A stretch of DNA of 37,533 bases, taken from assembly GCA_018897555.1 (NCBI GenBank), contig JAHIKK010000015.1, forward strand, positions 1 through 37,533, read 5' to 3'. Position 1 is the first letter of the stretch. Each line of letters starts with the position of its first letter. The position numbers and the translations under genes were made by a program. The notes under the pieces are model-generated. The model had not been told where the DNA came from and did not search any database. It saw nothing but the letters and a program-made list of their open reading frames with translations. Origin of the DNA: Candidatus Omnitrophota bacterium (GTDB lineage: Bacteria > Omnitrophota > Gorgyraeia > Gygaellales > Profunditerraquicolaceae). Positions 1 to 6,311 of this stretch are shown here, one piece after another.

Positions 1-483
1 CTGCAAAAATACTATAGGTACCATTTTGTTTTTATTGATCCTTTCGGACCAGATAATTTAAAGTTTAATACACTTAAAGAATTAGCTCGTTTAGAACGAA
101 TGGATATGTTGATTCACTTTCCTATTGGTGCTATAAAGAGAAATCTGCCAAATTGGAAGAAAAAGACAAACACTATTCTTGACGAGTTTTTGGGCACGGA
201 TTTATGGCGGACAAAGATTGATGGAGTCTCCGGGAACCAAATTTTTAAGATTTTAATCGATGTGTTTAAGGAGCAACTAAAAACAGTTGGGTATCCTGAA
301 GAGGGTTTGAAATTAGTTTCTTCTGGAAAAGATATTTATGCAGGGTTACCGACAGTAAGCGTTAAGAATACAAAGGATGTGGATTTATATGTGTTGATAC
401 TTGCTTCAAAACATCGGCTTGCACAAAAGATTTGGACGAGTATAATTAAGATGAATCCTAACGGTCAAAAAACATTTTTTTAG
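1..483 (+). CDS. tcmP: Three-Cys-motif partner protein TcmP, 3' part
   Basis: The frame is open from base 1, so the gene begins outside the window; 160 residues are visible. An IDPFGP motif (visible residues 12-17) and a block reading roughly DMLIHFPIGAIKRN (from residue 35) fit the TcmP family. These proteins are encoded beside a radical-SAM-like protein with three cysteines. The family's biochemical role is not established as far as I know. The stop codon lies three bases before the next ATG, so the two genes are almost certainly co-transcribed and translationally coupled, which supports the paired call. The ATG at 100 is internal to the domain and is not the real start. The motif match is good; the functional meaning is unknown. 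Confidence 0.75.
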   Translation: MQKYYRYHFVFIDPFGPDNLKFNTLKELARLERMDMLIHFPIGAIKRNLPNWKKKTNTILDEFLGTDLWRTKIDGVSGNQIFKILIDVFKEQLKTVGYPEEGLKLVSSGKDIYAGLPTVSVKNTKDVDLYVLILASKHRLAQKIWTSIIKMNPNGQKTFF

Positions 484-486
484 TCC

Positions 487-1263
487 ATGCAAACTATTGA
501 AAGAAAATCCCTGCTTTATCAAAGTGGAGTAGAATACGCTGATTTCTGCTTAAATCATGTAGAGGGTTGCTCGCATGGTTGTAAGTATCCTTGCTATGCC
601 TATATGATGAAGAAAAGATGCGGTATAGTCAAAACATATGAAGATTGGTGCCGGCCCAAGATTGTTTCTAACGCCTTAGAGCTTTTAGATAAAGAGATTC
701 CTAAATATAAAGATAGAATTAAATATGTCCACTTGTGTTTTTCTACAGATCCGTTTATGTACAATCAGCCGGAAGTAGCTGAATTAAGCCTAAAAATTAT
801 TGATAAACTTAACCAGAATAGTATTAAGTGTACTGTATTGACTAAAGGTTTTTATCCAAAAGAATTGGCCGGCAGGAATGGACAAAGTACGAATAATGAA
901 TATGGAATTACCCTGGTATCCTTGAATGAAAGCTTTAGAAAAGAATTTGAACCGAATTCGGCTAGTTTTAAAGATAGGATTAGGTCATTAAAGCATTTAC
1001 ACAATAAGGGATTTAAAACATGGGTGAGTATGGAGCCGTATCCGACTCCGAATCTAATTAAACAGGATTTAACAGAGATTTTAGAAGCAGTGTCATTTGT
1101 AAATAAAATTATTTTCGGACGCCTCAACTATAGTGTTAAATCCTCCGAGTTTAAATACACTAAAGAATTTTATAATAGCTTGGCGTTATCGGTTATTAAA
1201 TTCTGCAGGAAAAATAAGATTGATTATCATATAAAATCAGGAACGCAAGCGAAGAAAGAATAG
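487..1263 (+). CDS. Radical-SAM-like protein with three-cysteine motif, partner of TcmP
   Basis: This 258-residue protein has a cysteine cluster at C28, C32 and C36 (spacing CX3CX3C, followed by Tyr-Ala), where a radical SAM enzyme would hold its 4Fe-4S cluster. The rest resembles the TIM-barrel of the DUF5131 (phage Gp37/Gp68-like) and spore-photoproduct-lyase groups: a CFSTDPF segment near residue 94, a VLTKGF strand near 117 and a VSMEPYP strand near 179. The classic radical SAM spacing is CX3CX2C, so the extra residue before the third cysteine is notable. Its direct linkage to tcmP matches the known pairing of three-Cys-motif proteins with TcmP. The start is fixed by the three-base gap to tcmP. 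Substrate is unknown; phage or defence context is possible but unproven. Confidence 0.7.
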   Translation: MQTIERKSLLYQSGVEYADFCLNHVEGCSHGCKYPCYAYMMKKRCGIVKTYEDWCRPKIVSNALELLDKEIPKYKDRIKYVHLCFSTDPFMYNQPEVAELSLKIIDKLNQNSIKCTVLTKGFYPKELAGRNGQSTNNEYGITLVSLNESFRKEFEPNSASFKDRIRSLKHLHNKGFKTWVSMEPYPTPNLIKQDLTEILEAVSFVNKIIFGRLNYSVKSSEFKYTKEFYNSLALSVIKFCRKNKIDYHIKSGTQAKKE

Positions 1264-1264
1264 C

Positions 1265-1316
1265 TTTTAGATTCTTTGCCCGCCAATGAACCGTTGGCGG
1301 CTTCAGAATGACGAGG
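1265..1316. repeat. Palindromic intergenic element with CCGCCAA/TTGGCGG hairpin
   Basis: A 7-bp inverted repeat (CCGCCAA and TTGGCGG) with a 7-base loop lies between the radical-SAM-like gene and the next ORF. Its first 36 bases (1265-1300) recur identically at 6127-6162. The flanks AGATTCTT and CTTCAGAATGACG are also recognisable, slightly changed, in the element at 3367-3419. This defines a dispersed repeat family with conserved ends and a variable middle. No protein is encoded by it. Confidence 0.7.
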
Positions 1317-1325
1317 GTGATTTAA

Positions 1326-1742
1326 ATGGCCGTATACATATATTGCATTAGAGAAAATTATCGGTATCAATCCTCAATAACCGGACGGGAATTTGAGAAT
1401 GAGTGGTTTAAGCTGGCTGCGGATGGCGTGATTATCATAAAAGGAACAAATTACCAAGGGTATGCTTGGGATGGCTGTAGCCCTAAGTTTAAAATAAAAG
1501 ATGTCTATATCGGAATACCAGAGGCGGTATTAAATTTTGGCACTGGTCAAAGCAAAACTTACTATGCTTCTTTAATTCATGATGTATTCTACCAATTCAG
1601 TAAAGAGGTAAGAGCCTTTGTTAAGCGCAAAGAAGTTGACAGAGAGTTTTACGCTATTTTAAAAAGGGATGATTTTAGGTTCGCGGGGCTTTATTACTTT
1701 TTCGTGCATTTGTTTAGCTGGATATGGTGGTATAGAAGATAA
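1326..1742 (+). CDS. DUF1353-like phage-type hypothetical protein
   Basis: This is a 138-residue protein. The central part has a YAWDGCSP segment (about residues 46-53), a GIPEA segment and an SLIHDVFYQF segment (about residues 83-92). These resemble the DUF1353 family, found in phage and prophage genomes, in which a conserved Asp-Gly and His-Asp occur. The C-terminus is aromatic (FVHLFSWIWW), perhaps membrane-associating. A GAGGGTGA sequence 6-7 bases upstream of the ATG serves as ribosome binding site. Its stop codon overlaps the beginning of the shared leader element starting at 1734, so the 3' end may have been defined by that insertion. The function is unknown; the family call is from pattern similarity only. 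Confidence 0.55.
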   Translation: MAVYIYCIRENYRYQSSITGREFENEWFKLAADGVIIIKGTNYQGYAWDGCSPKFKIKDVYIGIPEAVLNFGTGQSKTYYASLIHDVFYQFSKEVRAFVKRKEVDREFYAILKRDDFRFAGLYYFFVHLFSWIWWYRR

Positions 1743-1837
1743 GCATAGAAATAGAAGAACGATAAATTTTCAGTTAGATTTTAGCTTTTCTTGCGTCAGT
1801 TGCAGTAGGAAGAAATAATAACAACGCAAGAAAGGGG
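1734..1837 (+). promoter_or_regulatory. Shared accessory-gene leader, copy A (most complete)
   Basis: This is the leader of the YhcG-like gene. It holds a perfect 10-bp inverted repeat, TTTCTTGCGT at 1787-1796 and ACGCAAGAAA at 1824-1833, the right arm merging into the AAAGGGG ribosome binding site. A promoter-like pair, TTGCGT (1791-1796) and AATAAT (1814-1819) with 17-bp spacing, lies between the arms. The first 26 bases equal the end of the 53-residue ORF at 3208. Related copies lie at 3341-3503, 4417-4507 and 6251-6300. The sequence sharing is seen directly; promoter or hairpin control is inference. Confidence 0.65.
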
Positions 1838-1844
1838 AATATTT

Positions 1845-2864
1845 ATGAGATTAAAAATGAACATGGAATATAAGGCGTTTGTTGAAGAAATCAAACAGCG
1901 TGTTCGTGATGCCCAGTACGCGGCTCTAAAAGCGGTCAATAAGGAATTGATTATTCTTTATTGGGATATTGGGAAAAGAATTGTTGAGAAACAAAATAAG
2001 CTGGGCTGGGGGAAAGCGGTTGTTGAAACTTTATCTAAAGACTTACAAAAAGAATTTCCGGGAATCAAGGGGTTCTCGTCGCAGAATCTTTGGTATATGA
2101 GGCAGTTTTATGGAGAATATCAGGGGAACTCAATTCTCCAACCATTGGTTGGAGAAATTAGCTGGGCGAAACATTTGGTGATTATGAGCCAGTGTAAGAA
2201 TGAGAATGAGCGTTCTTTTTATATTAATATGACTAAGAAGTTCGGGTGGACGAAAGATGTCCTTATCCACCAGATTGAGAACCAATCTTACGGGAAAACA
2301 CTTTTTAATCAAACAAGTTTTGATAAAACGGTACCCGCTAAGATTCGAAATCAAGCGAAATTAGCTGTTAAAGATGAATACACATTTGATTTTTTAGATT
2401 TGGGCGATGAGTATTTAGAAAATGAGTTGGAACGGACTCTCACGGTTAATGTTAGGCGGTTTTTGCTGGAATTAGGCGGGCATTTTTGTTTTGTCACCAA
2501 TCAACATAGGATAGAGATTGATGGCCGTGAATATTTCGTGGATATTCTTTTGTATCATAGAAAATTGAGATGTTTGGTTGCCATTGAACTTAAAATCGGC
2601 GATTTTAAGCCCGAGTATGCCGGGAAAATGCAGTTTTATCTTTCGGCTCTTAACGATCGGGATAAACTTGAAGAAGAAAATCCCGCTATTGGAATTATTA
2701 TTTGTAAAAGCAAGAGCCGTACGGTTGTTGAATATGCCCTTAAGGATGTTAAAAAGCCGATAGGTGTTTCGACATATTCACTCAAGAAATTCTTGCCGAA
2801 AAAGTTGGAAAAATATCTGCCTTCATCGAAAGATTGGGCGGCTAAGTTGAATATGGCGAAGTGA
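1845..2864 (+). CDS. YhcG-like PD-(D/E)XK nuclease (DUF1016)
   Basis: This 339-residue protein matches the YhcG/DUF1016 family. It has an N-terminal helical domain (about 1-150, with the typical YWDIGKRI segment near residue 40 and NLWYMRQFY near 80) and a C-terminal PD-(D/E)XK nuclease domain. The catalytic residues are visible as D233 in VDILLYH, then E248 and K250 in AIELKIG, followed by the family's KMQFYL helix. Length is normal for the family and the active site looks intact. The first ATG at 1845 sits 7 bases after an AAAGGGG site; ATGs a few codons on are alternatives. It lies alone behind shared leader A and before a GGGACC-type hairpin, so it is probably a single-gene mobile cargo. 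Roles in DNA repair or defence are suggested for relatives but not certain. Confidence 0.88.
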   Translation: MRLKMNMEYKAFVEEIKQRVRDAQYAALKAVNKELIILYWDIGKRIVEKQNKLGWGKAVVETLSKDLQKEFPGIKGFSSQNLWYMRQFYGEYQGNSILQPLVGEISWAKHLVIMSQCKNENERSFYINMTKKFGWTKDVLIHQIENQSYGKTLFNQTSFDKTVPAKIRNQAKLAVKDEYTFDFLDLGDEYLENELERTLTVNVRRFLLELGGHFCFVTNQHRIEIDGREYFVDILLYHRKLRCLVAIELKIGDFKPEYAGKMQFYLSALNDRDKLEEENPAIGIIICKSKSRTVVEYALKDVKKPIGVSTYSLKKFLPKKLEKYLPSSKDWAAKLNMAK

Positions 2865-2879
2865 AACAATGGAAACAAT

Positions 2880-2921
2880 GGGACCGTTTCTATTTTTCTT
2901 TCAGAATATAAATAGAAACGG
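2880..2921. repeat. GGGACC-family hairpin, imperfect copy
   Basis: The left arm GGGACCGTTTCTATTTTT starts at 2880; the right arm keeps only AATAGAAACGG, so the outer stem base is lost. It directly follows the YhcG-like gene. The internal part reads CAGAATATAAA, as in the copy starting at 6111. It belongs to the family seen perfect at 13445, 14719 and 19149. Confidence 0.75.
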
Positions 2922-2951
2922 CTAATAGATTTCATTAAAAAGGAGTTAAGA

Positions 2952-3130
2952 ATGGCGGAATTTGTTGTTTGTAAGGATAAGGTAAACCAATACCGCTGGA
3001 GATTTATAGCAGATAATGGAAGATTATTGCTGATTCAGGAGAAGGGTATATTAATAGAAGCGATTGCATACATGGCATAGAGATTATAAAAAAAGAAGCA
3101 CCTGTTGCTAAAGTAAGAGAGATACTGTAA
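2952..3130 (+). pseudogene. YegP/DUF1508 domain pseudogene with a one-base frameshift
   Basis: The reading frame from ATG 2952 begins MAEFVVCKDK, then YRWRFIADNGR, a clear DUF1508 (YegP-like) signature: Phe-x-Val-Tyr/Cys-Lys-Asp followed by Tyr-Arg-Trp-Arg. After about residue 31 the frame fails and stops at 3078. One frame over, the sequence continues with CIHGIEIIKKEAPVAKVREI and a stop at 3128-3130, which is the expected second half. The span is 179 nt, exactly one base short of 60 codons, so a single deletion near 3045-3052 explains it. A GGAG site at 2942 precedes the ATG. Either a recent inactivation or a sequencing/assembly error in a low-complexity spot. Confidence 0.75.
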
Positions 3131-3207
3131 CTATGTAACTTTTTTAGGGGTTTGTATTATTTATCAAAGAATAAAAGAACTCTATTTTTTTGAACAGGAG
3201 GCCTTCT

Positions 3208-3369
3208 ATGGCTGACGGAGGATTCTTAGTGAAATTTGACGGAAAGGAAGTTGCGCGCTGTTATGCGGTGGCGTTTGATTATGATGATTGGCAATATACG
3301 GTTAATGAGACAGAGAAGAAAGAACTGCCTGCTGGAGTGAAGAAGATAAGCATAGAAATAGAAGAATAG
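3208..3369 (+). CDS. Orphan 53-residue acidic protein
   Basis: This small ORF is preceded by an AGGAGG site (3196-3201) seven bases before its ATG, so translation is likely. The product is short and acidic, begins MADGGFLVKFDGKE and ends KKISIEIEE; I recognise no family. Its last codons coincide with the start of shared leader B. In leaders A and C the same DNA reads as KISIEIEER and KISIEIQEW tails followed by a stop, so the present TAG stop seems to come from the element inserted at 3367-3419. It may be the ancestral gene upstream of the leader module. It could be the first gene of a small two-gene unit with the downstream dinD-like gene. Confidence 0.5.
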   Translation: MADGGFLVKFDGKEVARCYAVAFDYDDWQYTVNETEKKELPAGVKKISIEIEE

Positions 3370-3503
3370 AGCCTTAAGAGCGAGATCCTTCAGGTCTGCG
3401 GTCTTCAGGATGACGGAAACGATAAAATTTTTGTTAGATTTTACTTTTTCTTGCGTCTATTGCAGTAGGATGAAAATAATAATAACGCAGGAAAGGGAGG
3501 AGG
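3341..3503 (+). promoter_or_regulatory. Shared accessory-gene leader, copy B
   Basis: This is the leader of the dinD-like gene. Inverted-repeat arms are TTTCTTGCGT at 3447-3456 and ACGCAGGAAA at 3485-3494 (one mismatch to copy A, still a G-U pair in RNA). The right arm runs straight into a strong GGGAGGAGG ribosome binding site (3495-3503). A possible promoter is TTGCGT (3451-3456) with AATAAT (3475-3480). Compared with copy A the module is split by a 53-bp insertion at 3367-3419. Homology is visible; regulatory function is inferred. Confidence 0.62.
3367..3419. repeat. Insertion of a dispersed AGATCCTT...CTTCAGGATGACG element
   Basis: Aligning leader copies A and B shows 53 extra bases here between GAAGAA and CGATAAA. 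The insert carries AGATCCTT and CTTCAGGATGACGG ends, close to those of the elements at 1265 and 6127 (AGATTCTT; CTTCAGAATGACG in the first). It supplies the TAG stop codon of the 53-residue ORF. It is therefore a datable insertion after leader duplication. Confidence 0.6.
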
Positions 3504-3512
3504 ATATAACTT

Positions 3513-4349
3513 ATGAATCAATTAAGCAATACAGGGCATAGTTCTGTTTTCGAGAGTATTAAGAAAATCAATGAACAAAAAATGGAGTATTGGTCTGCTC
3601 GAGAGTTATCAAAAATATTTGAATATTCTGAGTATAGGCATTTTATCCCGGTAATTGCCAAAGCAAAAGATGCCTGTAATAATAGTGGCCATGCGGTTAG
3701 TGACCATTTCGAGGATATCCTCGAAATGGTAGATATCGGATCAGGCGCCAAAAGAAATATTGAAGATGTTAAATTATCCCGCTATGCTTGTTATCTTATC
3801 GTTCAAAATGCCGATCCCGCCAAAGAAATCGTTGCTTTGGGGCAGACTTATTTTGCCGTGCAGACCCGCAGGCAAGAGTTATCTGATGAATTCGGTAAGT
3901 TTGAAAGCGATGAAGAAAAACGATTATTTCTTCGCCAGCAGATGAAAGAGCATAACAAATACTTGGCTTCAGCGGCTAAAGAGGCGGGAGTTGTTAGGCC
4001 GCTCGACTATGCTATATTTCAAGATCATGGTTATAAGGGGCTTTATGGCGGGTTGGGCCAGGTTGATATCCACAGGCGCAAAGGCCTTAAAAAAGGGCAG
4101 AAAGTTCTTGATTATATGGGGAGCACGGAGTTGGCGGCAAATTTATTCCGTGCAACTCAAGCAGAAGATAAGCTGCGCCGGGAGAATATAAGGGGCAAAG
4201 ATAAAGCTAATCAGGCTCATTTTGAAGTCGGCAAAAAAGTTCGTCAAACAATTAAAGAATTGGGCGGGACAATGCCGGAAAGTTTGCCATCAGCAGAAAA
4301 TATAAAAAAGATTACGAGTAAAAATAAAAGGCAATTAGGTAACAAATAA
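3513..4349 (+). CDS. dinD: DinD-like DNA-damage-inducible protein D
   Basis: This 278-residue protein matches DinD proteins along its length. It contains the EYWSARELSKIFEYSEYRHF block (about 26-45), the VKLSRYACYLIVQNADP block (about 85-101), and the typical QTYFAVQTRRQEL helix. The N-terminal half resembles the BRO/ANT-type domain of phage antirepressors. In E. coli dinD is LexA-controlled and its product inhibits RecA filaments; I see no LexA box here, and regulation more likely comes from shared leader B. A GGGAGGAGG site nine bases upstream fixes the start at 3513. The length is normal and no inactivating change is seen. Such genes are frequent single-gene cargo in genomic islands. Confidence 0.87.
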   Translation: MNQLSNTGHSSVFESIKKINEQKMEYWSARELSKIFEYSEYRHFIPVIAKAKDACNNSGHAVSDHFEDILEMVDIGSGAKRNIEDVKLSRYACYLIVQNADPAKEIVALGQTYFAVQTRRQELSDEFGKFESDEEKRLFLRQQMKEHNKYLASAAKEAGVVRPLDYAIFQDHGYKGLYGGLGQVDIHRRKGLKKGQKVLDYMGSTELAANLFRATQAEDKLRRENIRGKDKANQAHFEVGKKVRQTIKELGGTMPESLPSAENIKKITSKNKRQLGNK

Positions 4350-4360
4350 AAAACTAAATA

Positions 4361-4386
4361 GTTCCGGGGACAGCTTACTTAATTAG
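4361..4386. repeat. 26-bp dispersed repeat, copy 1
   Basis: A GTTCCGGGGACAGCTTACTT sequence plus six more bases (AATTAG) is repeated identically at 6197-6222. It lies just after the dinD-like gene and directly before a GGGACC-type arm. It is not internally palindromic, and may be one end of a larger decayed repeat. Confidence 0.6.
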
Positions 4387-4394
4387 GAAACAAT

Positions 4395-4544
4395 GGGACC
4401 GTTTCTATTTCTCTTTAGAAGATAAGTATAGAAATACAAGAATGGTAAATTTTATGTTAGATTTTGCTTTTTCTTGCGTCTGTTGTAGTAGTGAGAAGTT
4501 GGAATAAGGGAATGTTTCTGGATTTTTTGAAGGGAAACGGTCCC
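4395..4544. repeat. Split GGGACC-family hairpin enclosing leader copy C
   Basis: A left arm, GGGACCGTTTCTATTT, begins at 4395 and a matching right arm, GAAACGGTCCC, is at 4534-4544. The roughly 120 bases between them contain shared leader copy C. Either the leader was captured inside a hairpin element or two half-elements flank it by chance. The arms could still pair in RNA, but the loop is long. Confidence 0.5.
4417..4507 (+). promoter_or_regulatory. Shared accessory-gene leader, copy C (right arm lost)
   Basis: Similarity to copies A and B runs from AGAAGATAAG at 4417 through the TTTCTTGCGT arm (4470-4479) and the GTAGTAG segment, then breaks down, so the ACGCAAGAAA arm is missing. The KISIEI-type tail is kept in frame (ending QEW and stop). 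It precedes the DUF4062 fusion gene but is separated from its ATG by about 95 bases, so it may no longer drive that gene. Confidence 0.5.
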
Positions 4545-4601
4545 AATTTTACTAGTTTTTTATTGAGGCTGAGATTAGGAGGAATCCGAAAGGATTAGGA
4601 T

Positions 4602-6047
4602 ATGAAATATAAAATATTTGTAAGTGGTGTACAGAAAGAACTGAAAGCAGAGCGACTTGCTGTAAGGGAATTAGTTGATAAAGACATTTTGCTAAGAGAC
4701 TATTTTAACGTATTCTTATTTGAGAAAGCTCCTGCTGGCAGTAAGCCTTCAAAAGCCGTATATTTAAAAGGAGTTCGCGATTGTGAATTATATATTGTTA
4801 TCTTGGGCGATGAATATGGAAAAGCAGCTCAAAATATGTTATCAGCCACCGAGGAAGAATTTAGAGAGGCCCACAAAAGAGCCAAATATGTATTAGTGTA
4901 TATAAAAGGGAAAACCGACGAGACAAAAAATAAAAGAGTCAAGAAATTAATCTCTGAGATTAAAGATGACGCCTCTGGATACAAATACCGCCGTTTTGAG
5001 AATATTCCTGAGCTAAAGAATGTGGTTCATGAAAGCTTGATTGAATTTCTACGGGAAAAAGGGATTGTGGGGAAAAGCATTTTTGACGAGGCAGTTTGCG
5101 AAGGCGCGTCTTGGAAAGATATAGACAATGATAAAGTGAAATGGTTTTTGCGCACCGCAAAAGAAAAAAGAAATTTTCCTCTCCCTGAGAATATTCCTGT
5201 CAAGGATGTTTTTATTCACTTAAACCTGTTAAAGGGTGCTAAATTAACCAATGCGGCAATTCTTTTGTTTGGAAAAAACCCGCATAAATTTCATCTACAG
5301 GCAGAAACTAAATGCCTGCAATTTTCAGGCATAGAGGTAGAAAAGCCGTTTCCCTCGTATCATATATATAATGGCAATCTTTTTGATCAGATTGACCGGG
5401 CTGTCGCATTTGTGTTAAGCAGTATAAAGCTGCCGGTTATCCAACAGGAACATACTGCGCAGGTAAAACGCCCTCCTGAAATTCCTTTGTTTGCTGTCCA
5501 GGAAGCTATTGTGAACGCTCTCGCTCATCGCAATTATAATGATGTTTCAGGCATTCAAGCAATGGTGTTTATTGACCGCGTAGAAATTTGGAATTCAGGT
5601 AGCCTTCCTTCACAGCTTACAATATCTGACCTTAAGAAGCCCCACCGTTCTTTTCCGGGGAATCCACTGCTTGCGGAAGTCTTTTACCTGGCCGATTACA
5701 TTCAGAAAGCCGGCTCAGGCACGATAGAAATGGTTAAGCAGTGCAAGCAAGCTGGCCTTCCAGAACCGGAATTCGTAAGTAACCGTGGTTATGAATTTAG
5801 AACAATCCTAAGCAGAGATATTTTTACCGAATCTGTTTTGGCAAAGTTTGGATTGAATGAAAGGAAGTTGAAAGCAATAAAGTTTGTTAAAAATGAAGGG
5901 AAGATAACTAACAAAGAGTATAAAAAATTAACTGGAGCTTCTAAGCCAACGGCATCACGGGATCTCAACGAACTCGTTACTAAGTCGATTTTCGTAAGAA
6001 TCGGAGCGACAGGGAAAGGGACTTTATATAAACTAAAGGGCTCATAA
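4602..6047 (+). CDS. DUF4062 - AlbA_2-like - GHKL ATPase - winged-helix fusion protein
   Basis: This 481-residue multidomain protein starts with a DUF4062 domain (about 1-110: KYKIFVSGVQKELKAER, then VYLKGVRDCELYIVILGDEYG). Residues about 165-265 match the second half of AlbA_2/Schlafen-type regions (LTNAAILLFGKNPH). Residues about 290-400 form a GHKL-type ATP-binding domain of the HATPase_c_4 kind, with the N-box-like AVQEAIVNALAHRNY, then WNSGSLP and AGSGTIEM. The C-terminus (about 415-478) is a winged helix (KLTGASKPTASRDLNEL). The usual N-terminal half of AlbA_2 seems replaced by DUF4062, a domain often seen in predicted bacterial conflict proteins. An AGGAGG site at 4577-4582 is far from ATG 4602; a weaker AGGATTAGGA lies nearer. 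Predicted DNA-linked sensor or defence regulator; function unproven. Confidence 0.75.
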   Translation: MKYKIFVSGVQKELKAERLAVRELVDKDILLRDYFNVFLFEKAPAGSKPSKAVYLKGVRDCELYIVILGDEYGKAAQNMLSATEEEFREAHKRAKYVLVYIKGKTDETKNKRVKKLISEIKDDASGYKYRRFENIPELKNVVHESLIEFLREKGIVGKSIFDEAVCEGASWKDIDNDKVKWFLRTAKEKRNFPLPENIPVKDVFIHLNLLKGAKLTNAAILLFGKNPHKFHLQAETKCLQFSGIEVEKPFPSYHIYNGNLFDQIDRAVAFVLSSIKLPVIQQEHTAQVKRPPEIPLFAVQEAIVNALAHRNYNDVSGIQAMVFIDRVEIWNSGSLPSQLTISDLKKPHRSFPGNPLLAEVFYLADYIQKAGSGTIEMVKQCKQAGLPEPEFVSNRGYEFRTILSRDIFTESVLAKFGLNERKLKAIKFVKNEGKITNKEYKKLTGASKPTASRDLNELVTKSIFVRIGATGKGTLYKLKGS

Positions 6048-6077
6048 TGGGCTCAAAGGGCTCATAATGGGCTCAAA
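6038..6077. repeat. 20-bp tandem duplication at the end of the DUF4062 fusion gene
   Basis: Two exact copies of GGGCTCATAATGGGCTCAAA (6038-6057 and 6058-6077) are followed by a further GGGCT. The gene's TAA stop lies in the first copy, so the duplication does not change the protein. It is likely a replication-slippage product. Confidence 0.8.
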
Positions 6078-6110
6078 GGGCTAAATAGCTATGTCACGAA
6101 AAGGCTGCAT

Positions 6111-6178
6111 GGGACCGTTTCTATTTTTTTAGATTCTTTGCCCGCCAATGAACCGTTGGCGGTTGCAGAATATAAAGT
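6111..6178. repeat. GGGACC-family half-element with a nested CCGCCAA element
   Basis: The left arm GGGACCGTTTCTATTTTT starts at 6111 and CAGAATATAAA (6165-6175) matches the interior of the copy at 2880. Between them sits the CCGCCAA/TTGGCGG element (6127-6162), identical over 36 bases to that at 1265-1300. The right arm of the outer hairpin is missing. This looks like one small repeat inserted into another. Confidence 0.6.
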
Positions 6179-6222
6179 TCCGGAAAGTTCCGGAAAGTTC
6201 CGGGGACAGCTTACTTAATTAG
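6175..6222. repeat. Triplicated AAGTTCCGGA plus 26-bp dispersed repeat, copy 2
   Basis: Three consecutive 10-bp units AAGTTCCGGA (the last ending GGG) at 6175-6204 lead into the same 26 bases found at 4361-4386 (here 6197-6222). The stretch 6048-6311 has no gene and consists almost wholly of such repeats plus leader remnant D. Confidence 0.65.
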
Positions 6223-6250
6223 AAGGGGTATAAATTGTCTATTGGAGTGG

Positions 6251-6300
6251 GAAAGATAACCATAGTAGTAGGAAGATAATAATAGCGTAAGAAAAGGAGG
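6251..6300 (+). promoter_or_regulatory. Shared accessory-gene leader, remnant D
   Basis: It keeps AAGATAACCATAG, TAGTAGGAAGATAATAAT and a right arm GCGTAAGAAAAGGAGG resembling copies A and B, but the left TTTCTTGCGT arm is gone. It ends in a strong AAGGAGGAG ribosome binding site 8-9 bases before the rhuM ATG. Probably a copy with an internal deletion. Confidence 0.5.
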
Positions 6301-6311
6301 AGAGCAGACTA

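Noticed and set aside
1734-3503. Integron attC sites in the shared leaders (GTTAGAT matches the GTTRRRY core)
   Set aside because: No matching RYYYAAC partner in the right position, no paired R/L box structure and no integrase gene in the window; the core match alone is likely by chance.
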